Shown here: positions 1-5,318 of the stretch, one piece after another | Layout of the letters: each line of letters starts with the position of its first letter | Position numbering within the stretch: position 1 is the stretch's first letter | Assembly: GCA_045402695.1 (NCBI GenBank) | Contig: JAWPNA010000081.1 | Coordinates: 1 to 7,447, forward strand | Length of the DNA: 7,447 nucleotides | DNA from: JAWPNA01 sp045402695 | Lineage (GTDB): Bacteria; Acidobacteriota; Polarisedimenticolia; JACPZX01; DASXTC01 | Direction: 5' to 3' | Notes under the pieces: generated by a model | Told to the model about the DNA's origin: nothing | The model's database searches: none | What the model saw: only the letters and a program-made list of their open reading frames with translations | Program-made: the position numbers and the translations under genes

Positions 1-1
1 C

Positions 2-367
2 TGGGAGCGCGGCACCGCCACCACTTACATTCGTCCGTATCCCGCCGGCGAGGGGAAGTGGGATCTTCCGGGGTCCTGGGAGTCCGCCGTGGTCTGGCTT
101 CAGGACCGCATCCTCTACACGACCGATCGCCCCGAGCCGGCGCTCATGGAAATCGCCGCGAGCCTGAAAGGCACGCTCTCCCTCGGAACGCCGCGCAAGC
201 TCTTCGACCTGAAACCCCATCGAATCGTCCAGGATGCGTTCAGCGCCACCCCGGACGGGCGCCGGATCCTGATGGTGCAGGACACGGGACCTGGCTGGAC
301 GCCGGAGGAGGTCGCGGTGGTGGAGAACTGGCTCCGCGAGTTCGAGGACCACTCCGCCGCCCAGTGA
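2..367 (+). CDS. C-terminal end of a PD40/TolB-like beta-propeller protein (partial; probably a receptor Ser/Thr kinase paralogue)
   Basis: The reading frame is open from the left edge and ends at TGA 365-367, leaving 121 visible residues. It contains the hallmarks of the last propeller blades in kinase-PD40 proteins: TTYIRPYPAGEGKW, then LMEIAASLKGTLSLGTPRKLF, then the blade motif ATPDGRRILMVQ, and a closing VVENWLREF. The complete kinase at 2435-5119 ends in the same order of motifs (VYVRGFMPAGGKW, then SPDGQKFLMN, then VTNWTSLL), so the two are paralogues over this region. The kinase domain and start lie outside the window; a propeller protein without a kinase cannot be excluded. The gene converges on the anti-sigma gene with only 19 nt between the two stop codons. 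In this family the propeller is expected outside the cytoplasmic membrane as a sensor or binding module. Confidence 0.8.
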   Translation, partial: WERGTATTYIRPYPAGEGKWDLPGSWESAVVWLQDRILYTTDRPEPALMEIAASLKGTLSLGTPRKLFDLKPHRIVQDAFSATPDGRRILMVQDTGPGWTPEEVAVVENWLREFEDHSAAQ

Positions 368-386
368 ATCGCGCTGGAGGGGGAGA

Positions 387-1577
387 CTACCAGCCTCCGT
401 CCAGCTGCCACCGCCCCTCTGGATTGTCATTGCGCAGGGCGAGATTGTGCTTCTTCGTCGCTTGGAAGATACCGGCTGCCCCCACTCTCACCTCATAGGG
501 GACGTAGAACCCTGGATAGTTGCCCGCCTTGAACGCTTTACCCAGCGAGACCACTTCAAGGGAGTGATTCATGAACCACTCCACCAGGTCGGGTGATGGC
601 ACGTAGAGCTGCAGGGTGTCCCGGTCCCGCTCCGTCGCTGCCTCAAGGATGATTCGTGCCACCTCCGCTGGTCCTAAACCGATCTGGTCCGCGGGGAGCT
701 GGCGGGCGCTCAGGCCTCCCCAGCGAACGTCCGGGGGCAGATCGAGGCGGAAGACAGCGTCGTCGAACCGGGTCTGGTAATCGATCCATACCAGGTCCGA
801 GAAAAGCCGCCGCTCCCCCTTGTACTCGACCCATCGCCTCAGTCCTTTCAGCCGCTGGGTCGCCGAATCCCAGACGATTTCTGTCTCCCGATCGAACTGG
901 TCGAAGAAGGAGGGCTCCAGAGGCTTCATGGCGACTCCCCGGGCTCGCAGCAGGAGTCTCCCTTCGCCGCCTTTCTCTTCGCTTGCCAGCACCACCACGT
1001 CCTCGGGCGGAAGATGCTGGAGCTGGCGCACCCACTCCCCCGGCCAGAAGAGATTGCGGTCGAATCCAACGTCCCGGTACGCATCATTCTGCCTCGACAG
1101 GTACAGAACGGACTCTTGCCCATCGGAGTTGTAAATACGGTCCCCCTTCACCAGACGCGCCCTGCACCGGTCGCCACTCTCCGGTGATCCGTCGAGCCAG
1201 ACCTCCACTGGGCGCATCACACCGCTTTCGAGATTGACATAACTGAAGTCTTCTCCCTCCCCCGTCAACATGCGAAGCACCATGTGTACGGCGCCCGCTC
1301 CACTGGTCGCATCGGCGACCGGACCCAGGACGTCCGCATATGCCACGTGAATGTCCACCGTCCCGATCGTCAGCAAGCTCACCACCCAGACCACCACCGC
1401 CATCGCCACGGCAACCGCTCCGATCCTGACCATCGTTTCGATCCTCCACGGGTTTGGCCTCGGCTTTGGCTGCTGGAACGTGTCGGGGATCTCCCGTTCC
1501 AAACGGAAAGCGAGGTCCCTGGGCGGTTCGGGCTCACGAATGGCCCGAAGCCGCCCCTCCAGTTGCCTCTTGTCCAT
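387..1577 (-). CDS. Putative membrane-anchored anti-sigma factor with LolA/RseB-like extracytoplasmic domain
   Basis: This is a 396-aa protein. A short charged cytoplasmic segment (residues 1-50, with PPRDLAFRLEREIPDTF) is followed by one hydrophobic membrane helix (about 52-71) and a large extracytoplasmic part. Residues about 78-280 (ADVLGPVADATSGAGAVHMVLRM, then repeated beta-strand-like stretches such as VEVWLDG and SDLVWIDYQ) resemble the LolA/RseB-like folds often attached to anti-sigma factors. The C-terminus (about 350-396) has PYEVRV, KKHNLALRNDNPEGRW and LDGGW, a tail I recall from planctomycete-type proteins encoded beside ECF sigma genes. No HxxxCxxC zinc anti-sigma motif is present, so a ZAS-type assignment is not supported. 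The role rests mainly on gene order: it overlaps the sigma gene by 44 nt and has its own strong ribosome binding site. The likely job is to hold the sigma factor at the membrane until an envelope signal arrives. The ATG at 1577 is fixed by the ribosome site at 1587-1593. Confidence 0.72.
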   Translation of the reverse strand: MDKRQLEGRLRAIREPEPPRDLAFRLEREIPDTFQQPKPRPNPWRIETMVRIGAVAVAMAVVVWVVSLLTIGTVDIHVAYADVLGPVADATSGAGAVHMVLRMLTGEGEDFSYVNLESGVMRPVEVWLDGSPESGDRCRARLVKGDRIYNSDGQESVLYLSRQNDAYRDVGFDRNLFWPGEWVRQLQHLPPEDVVVLASEEKGGEGRLLLRARGVAMKPLEPSFFDQFDRETEIVWDSATQRLKGLRRWVEYKGERRLFSDLVWIDYQTRFDDAVFRLDLPPDVRWGGLSARQLPADQIGLGPAEVARIILEAATERDRDTLQLYVPSPDLVEWFMNHSLEVVSLGKAFKAGNYPGFYVPYEVRVGAAGIFQATKKHNLALRNDNPEGRWQLDGGW

Positions 1578-2115
1578 ATTCCGTCGCCTCCTTCTCGAGC
1601 TCCTCGCGGAGCGATTCCAGAGCCCGGTTGAGCCGGGACTTGACTGTGCCGGCAGGAACTCCGAGAACCTCGGCCACTTCCCTGAGAGTCAGGTCCTGGA
1701 AGTAATGAAGAGCCACGGTCTCCCCAAGTCGAGGATCAAGCCGACGCAGAGCCTCATGCAGCCGCTGATCGCGCTCGGCGGTCGTCACAACCGAAACGGG
1801 CGACGGTTTCCCCTCCACCGGCTCCGGCACAGAGTCGAGCCCAGTCGTTTCGGGCTTTCGGCTCCGTAAACACTGCAGGAACTCGTTGCGCGCGATTCTC
1901 AACAGCCAGGCGCCGAGCGAGGACGCCTCACGCAGGGTGTCGATCTTGCTCCAGGCCTTGGCGTAGGTCTCCTGTGTCAGATCTTCCGCCATCGAAGAGT
2001 CGGCGCCCAGCCGCCGCAGGTGGCCATAGACCAGGTGGTGGTGACGGCGAATCAGCTCGCTGCACGCTTCGGGGTCCCGCTTTTGGAGCCGCCGCTTCAG
2101 CCAGCGCTCGCCCAT
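1534..2115 (-). CDS. ECF-type RNA polymerase sigma factor
   Basis: This is a 193-aa alternative sigma factor that directs RNA polymerase to a set of promoters. Region 2 covers about residues 20-88, with the core-binding/-10 motif DLTQETYAKAW (45-55) and SLGAWLLRIARNEFLQCLR. A proline-rich linker (about 90-110) follows. Region 4, a helix-turn-helix that reads the -35 element, covers about 118-172 and includes LTLREVAEVLGVPAGTVKSR. Regions 1.1, 1.2 and 3 are absent, as expected for ECF sigmas, and the size is normal. I chose ATG 2115 rather than the in-frame GTG 2127 because that GTG lies inside a perfect Shine-Dalgarno (GGAGGTGAT, 2123-2131) spaced seven bases from ATG 2115. The gene overlaps the anti-sigma gene by 44 nt (translational coupling or frame sharing) and is divergent from the kinase. 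The last 20 or so residues (from EKEATEYGQ) are a low-complexity tail encoded in the overlap. Confidence 0.95.
   Translation of the reverse strand: MGERWLKRRLQKRDPEACSELIRRHHHLVYGHLRRLGADSSMAEDLTQETYAKAWSKIDTLREASSLGAWLLRIARNEFLQCLRSRKPETTGLDSVPEPVEGKPSPVSVVTTAERDQRLHEALRRLDPRLGETVALHYFQDLTLREVAEVLGVPAGTVKSRLNRALESLREELEKEATEYGQEATGGAASGHS
1587..1593 (-). promoter_or_regulatory. Shine-Dalgarno of the anti-sigma gene
   Basis: The minus strand reads AAGGAGG, nine bases before the ATG at 1577. The site lies inside the 3' part of the sigma gene, so the anti-sigma protein can be initiated independently while staying on the same mRNA. Confidence 0.8.
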
Positions 2116-2122
2116 CTCGAGA

Positions 2123-2131
2123 ATCACCTCC
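2123..2131 (-). promoter_or_regulatory. Shine-Dalgarno of the sigma gene; decides the start
   Basis: The minus strand reads GGAGGTGAT, complementary over nine bases to the 16S rRNA 3' end, seven bases before ATG 2115. It contains the alternative GTG 2127, which is too close to any upstream purine tract to be the start. Confidence 0.8.
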
Positions 2132-2132
2132 G

Positions 2133-2143
2133 ATCACTGTGAT
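2133..2143. promoter_or_regulatory. Short palindrome, candidate operator at the sigma gene
   Basis: ATCAC-T-GTGAT is a perfect 5+1+5 palindrome lying immediately upstream of the sigma Shine-Dalgarno. Its position in the 5' leader of the operon would suit a repressor site, but an 11-bp palindrome can occur by chance and no second copy was found. Confidence 0.3.
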
Positions 2144-2281
2144 AGATGCCGAGCAACCCCCGGGTGTTCGCGGTTCCCCGCCAAAGTGAAGACTTTTTCC
2201 CTCGAGCGAAAAGGTCGTTCTGGGCAATCGAGATCATCCGACCGAGGCGATCTTGTTTCCCTCAAGGGCCTGCTCGCGATA

Positions 2282-2307
2282 GAATCCCCGCGAGTCGTCG
2301 GGGATTC
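2282..2307. repeat. Perfect 9-bp inverted repeat in the kinase upstream region
   Basis: Arms GAATCCCCG (2282-2290) and CGGGGATTC (2299-2307) are perfect complements around an 8-nt loop (2291-2298). The left arm overlaps a possible sigma70-like -10 hexamer, TAGAAT (2280-2285), for which I see no convincing -35. The repeat could be an operator, or an RNA hairpin in the 5' leader if transcription starts further upstream. It is not followed by a T-run on either strand, so it is not a standard intrinsic terminator. The rest of the 2116-2434 divergent region shows no other clear gene or signal apart from the leader ORF at 2364. Confidence 0.5.
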
Positions 2308-2363
2308 CCGGCGAAACGACCACGAAAAACTCAGCGGAGTGCCGGACACCTCGAAAGGACGGG

Positions 2364-2438
2364 ATGATCGCCAGCCTCCCACCGTTTCTGTCGAGCCTGC
2401 ACCCGGGGCTCCATGCCGGACGTCGCGCCAGGGCATGA
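2364..2438 (+). CDS. Possible 24-codon leader ORF, translationally coupled to the kinase
   Basis: ATG 2364 is preceded by AAAGGA (2354-2359) four bases upstream. The ORF encodes 24 residues (starts MIASLPPFLSSLHPG, ends with an arginine-rich GRRARA) and stops at TGA 2436-2438, which overlaps the kinase ATG at 2435 as ATGA. The kinase itself has no usable Shine-Dalgarno, so coupling by stop-start reinitiation is plausible. No family resemblance was recognised; it may be a translation device rather than a functional peptide. The short length means it could also be chance. Confidence 0.35.
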   Translation: MIASLPPFLSSLHPGLHAGRRARA

Positions 2439-5119
2439 CTCTCGCAGCAGGGTCCCGCCTCGGCCCCTTCGAGATCCTCGCGCCGCTCGGCGCGGGAGGC
2501 ATGGGAGAGGTCTATAAGGCGAAGGACACGCGCCTCGATCGCCTCGTCGCAGTCAAGGTCCTTCCAGCCCATCTCTCCACGCATCCCGAGTTGAGGCAGC
2601 GGCTCGATCGCGAGGCTCGCGCCGTCTCCAGCCTCAGCCACCCTCACATCTGCACCCTCTTCGACCTCGGACACCACGAAGGGATCGACTACCTCGTGAT
2701 GGAGCACCTCGAGGGAGAGACGCTGGCCGAGCGCCTCAAGCGCGGGCCTCTTCCCTTCCCCGAGCTGATGCGCGCGGCGATCGAGATCGCCGGGGCCCTC
2801 GATCGCGCGCACCGGAGCGGCATCGTCCACCGTGATCTCAAGCCCGGCAACGTGATGATGACGAAGGCCGGGACGAAGCTCCTCGACTTCGGCCTCGCGA
2901 AGGGGATGGGCCTCGCCTCGGCCCCGTCGAACCTCACGGCCTCGCCGACCGTCACGAGCCCGCTGACGGCCCAAGGGGCGATCGTCGGGACGTTCCAGTA
3001 CATGGCGCCCGAGCAGCTCGACGGGAGGGAGGCCGACGCGCGAAGCGATCTCTTCGCCCTCGGCACCGTGATCTACGAGATGGCGACCGGAACCCGCGCC
3101 TTCGAGGGGAAGACGCAAGCATCGCTCATCGCCTCCATACTCAAGGAGGAGCCCCGGTCGATCCGCGCGGTCGTCCCGGCATCCCCCGCTCCCCTCGATC
3201 GGCTCGTGCGGCAGTGCCTCGAGAAGGATCCGGAGGAGCGGATACAGAGCGCGCACGACGTCCGGCTTCAGCTCGAGGCGATCGCCGAGGGCGGCGCCTC
3301 CCTCATCGAAAGCGCGGCCGCGGCCGAACGCTCAGCTCCCACTCGATCGCGTGAGCGGCTCGCGTGGGGGATCGCCGCGCTGGCGTCCCTGGCCGCGATC
3401 GCGGTGACGGCCGTAACGTTCCTCAAGACGGAAGTCCCGCCTTCCCCCATCGTGTCGTCGATCCCCCCGCCCGCCGGAGCCACCTTCCAGTCGAACATCG
3501 TGGCCATGGCGATCTCCCCCGACGGGCGGCAGATCGTCTTCGCCGCCCACGGCGCGGAAGGGAACGGCCTCTGGGTCCGATCCCTCGACGCTGGGAAGGC
3601 GAGGCTTCTCGCCGGGACCGAGGACGCCGAATGCCCGTTCTGGTCCCCCGACGCCCGCTCGATCGGGTTTTACGCCGAGGGCAGGCTCAGGAGAGTGGAT
3701 CTCGTCGGAGGGCAGAGCGACGCCCTCGCCCCCATGAGCATCTGCCTCGGAGCCTCCTGGAGTCGTGACGGATCGATCCTCTACGTCGCGGACCGGTACC
3801 TCCCCATCATGAAACTCCCCGCGACCGGAGGGGAGCCGGTGGCCTTGGTCGCCCCGGGCGCAGTGCAGGGCAAGAGGATCTTCTCCCAGCCGAGCCTCCT
3901 ACCCGACGGGCGCCACATCCTCTACACGGCGAACGAGACTTGGGAGGGAGGCGAGAACAGCGGGATCTTCGTGGCGACGATCGACGGAACGGACGAGCGG
4001 CGGATCCTCCCGATCCTCTCGAACGCGCGGTACGTGGCTCCGGGGTATCTGGTCTTCGCGAAGGACGGCTCGCTCCGCGCGCAGCGGTTCGACCCCGAGC
4101 GCCTCGAACTGATCGGGGACCCCCTCACCCTCATGGACGCCGTCCAGTACATGGGCCTCTACCAGAGCCACCTGTTCTCGGTGTCGGACACGGGCACGCT
4201 TGCCTTCATCGCCGGAGAGGGGACCCTGACGAGACGATTCACCTGGATCGATCGCCAGGGCACCGTTCTCGAGACGATCGGCAGGCCGGGAAACTTTTTC
4301 TCGCCCCGCCTCTCGCGCGACGGCAAGCGCATCGCCTTCGATCAGAGCGAGGCGATGAGCGACAGCGGAGACATCTGGGTCCTCGATCGCGAGCGCGGCG
4401 TCGCGACGCGACTCACATTCGATCCCCGCAACGAGTCGGCGCCGATCTGGTCGCCCGACGACCGGCGAATCCTCTTCTTCGGCAACTTCCCGAGCCGGAG
4501 CGATCTCTTCACGGTCCCCTCGGACGGGACGGGTGTGATCGAGGCGATCCTGTCAAACGGGGCCGACAACCTGCCATGCGACTGGTCAAGCGACGGGAGG
4601 CTCATCCTCTTCCAGAGCTCGCACGGTTCAGGACTGTCGAACACCGATCTCTGGATCTACTCCCTCGAGGAGAAGAAAGCCGAGCCGTGGCTCGATTCCC
4701 CGTACGCTGAAAAGCAGGGGAGATTCAGCCCCGATCGAAAGTGGATCGCCTACGCCTCGAACGAGTCGGCGAGGACGGAAGTCTACGTCCGGGGATTCAT
4801 GCCGGCCGGAGGGAAGTGGCGCATCTCCAGCGAGGGGGGGGATTCCCCCGTCTGGCGGGCCGATGGCAAGGAGCTCTTCTTCGTCTCCTCCGACTCGAAA
4901 GTCATGTCCGTCACCATCCGCCCGGGAGCCACCTTCGACGGCGCCGCCGCGACGCCGCTCTTCAGGATTCCGGGAGACATGCTCGACGTGGGAGTCGTCA
5001 CCCAGTACGACGTGTCCCCCGACGGCCAGAAGTTCCTCATGAACCTCGACACGCCAACGGAAGGGCAGCGGATGATCACGCTCGTCACCAACTGGACATC
5101 GTTGCTGAAGCAGCGGTGA
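2435..5119 (+). CDS. Transmembrane Ser/Thr protein kinase (PknB-like) with PD40/TolB-like beta-propeller
   Basis: This 894-aa receptor kinase is predicted to phosphorylate Ser/Thr on cytoplasmic proteins in response to an extracytoplasmic signal. The kinase domain (about 12-285) is intact: glycine loop GAGGMGEV 19-26, ATP-binding Lys41 (VAVKVL), helix-C Glu60, catalytic loop HRDLKPGN 132-139, DFG 151-153, a Ser/Thr-rich activation segment 162-186, APEQ 191-194 and Asp205 in the F helix. It is an RD-type kinase, so activation-loop phosphorylation is likely. One membrane helix lies at about 310-330. The rest (about 345-894) has some ten PD40 blade motifs of the SPDGRxIxF type (for example ISPDGRQIVFAA, WSPDDRRILFF, VSPDGQKFLMN), a propeller that may bind ligands or proteins. 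The start was set at ATG 2435 because homologous kinases begin with an MTLAxGxRLGPxEI stretch; the frame stays open to GTG 2186 but that 83-codon extension has no family character. The gene is divergent from the sigma/anti-sigma operon. Confidence 0.93.
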   Translation: MTLAAGSRLGPFEILAPLGAGGMGEVYKAKDTRLDRLVAVKVLPAHLSTHPELRQRLDREARAVSSLSHPHICTLFDLGHHEGIDYLVMEHLEGETLAERLKRGPLPFPELMRAAIEIAGALDRAHRSGIVHRDLKPGNVMMTKAGTKLLDFGLAKGMGLASAPSNLTASPTVTSPLTAQGAIVGTFQYMAPEQLDGREADARSDLFALGTVIYEMATGTRAFEGKTQASLIASILKEEPRSIRAVVPASPAPLDRLVRQCLEKDPEERIQSAHDVRLQLEAIAEGGASLIESAAAAERSAPTRSRERLAWGIAALASLAAIAVTAVTFLKTEVPPSPIVSSIPPPAGATFQSNIVAMAISPDGRQIVFAAHGAEGNGLWVRSLDAGKARLLAGTEDAECPFWSPDARSIGFYAEGRLRRVDLVGGQSDALAPMSICLGASWSRDGSILYVADRYLPIMKLPATGGEPVALVAPGAVQGKRIFSQPSLLPDGRHILYTANETWEGGENSGIFVATIDGTDERRILPILSNARYVAPGYLVFAKDGSLRAQRFDPERLELIGDPLTLMDAVQYMGLYQSHLFSVSDTGTLAFIAGEGTLTRRFTWIDRQGTVLETIGRPGNFFSPRLSRDGKRIAFDQSEAMSDSGDIWVLDRERGVATRLTFDPRNESAPIWSPDDRRILFFGNFPSRSDLFTVPSDGTGVIEAILSNGADNLPCDWSSDGRLILFQSSHGSGLSNTDLWIYSLEEKKAEPWLDSPYAEKQGRFSPDRKWIAYASNESARTEVYVRGFMPAGGKWRISSEGGDSPVWRADGKELFFVSSDSKVMSVTIRPGATFDGAAATPLFRIPGDMLDVGVVTQYDVSPDGQKFLMNLDTPTEGQRMITLVTNWTSLLKQR

Positions 5120-5306
5120 AGGCGTTTGGCCCCTCCCCGACTCCATTGGCAGCGAGGATCTCTCCCACTCGGGCGATCATCGCGCACTCCGCGTGCACGG
5201 GCCGGATCACGACCATCTCCTGTCCCCGGCCATCGAGGCGCGGCAGGGTGACGGTGGCCGGCACGAGGCGCGTGACGGCCGGCCAGCGCGCAGGCCGATG
5301 TATACT
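5120..5306 (-). pseudogene. Possible decayed C-terminal fragment of a GMP-synthase-like (GuaA) protein
   Basis: Read on the minus strand, this gap between two plus-strand genes encodes PAVTRLVPATVTLPRLDGRG then QEMVVIRPVHAECAMIARVGEI. The pattern (hydrophobic strand, DGRG, VVxRPV, four residues, AM-x-A) resembles the C-terminal dimerisation domain of GuaA, where a VVxLRxVxxxxFMTAxW stretch occurs. Third codon positions are almost all G or C up to the AMIA stretch and then lose this bias. The usual ending (KPPATIEWE) is missing, and the 5' side runs into the ABC-F start region. If real, it is a remnant cut at both ends. The resemblance is by eye only, and the frame could be chance in GC-rich DNA. 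Confidence 0.3.
5301..5306 (+). promoter_or_regulatory. Candidate -10 element for the ABC-F gene
   Basis: TATACT is one of the few AT-rich hexamers in this GC-rich gap and matches the TATAAT consensus at five of six bases. A start point about seven bases downstream (near A5313) would leave only about six bases before ATG 5319, which has no Shine-Dalgarno. No good -35 is seen at 16-18 bp; GTGACG at 5272-5277 is too far (23 bp). Confidence 0.35.
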
Positions 5307-5318
5307 GCGATCATCCTC

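Noticed and set aside
1815..1840. PEPVEG peptide in the sigma linker, known from translated dispersed palindromic repeats
   Set aside because: The underlying bases differ from that repeat at most third codon positions and show no inverted symmetry here.
2131..2177. GGAACC on the minus strand (2172-2177) as an ECF-type -35 for sigma autoregulation
   Set aside because: No convincing ECF -10 follows at 16-17 bp; the nearest AT-containing word (ATCTATC) is about 23 bp away.
2186..2434. 83-codon in-frame N-terminal extension of the kinase from GTG 2186
   Set aside because: The added residues have no family character, they cover the inverted repeat and leader signals, and kinases of this type begin with the MTLAxGxRLGPxEI stretch.
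2234..3256. 340-codon minus-strand open frame across the kinase domain
   Set aside because: It is antisense to an intact kinase domain; long antisense frames are common in GC-rich genes, and the translation has no domain character.
3940..4710. 256-codon plus-strand frame inside the propeller region
   Set aside because: Arginine-rich out-of-frame shadow of the kinase propeller.
5193..5318. Upstream starts (ATG 5193 and ATG 5298) of the ABC-F protein
   Set aside because: The extra residues do not resemble ABC-F N-termini and lie antisense to a coding-like fragment; none of the starts has a ribosome site, and ATG 5319 gives the usual distance to Walker A.
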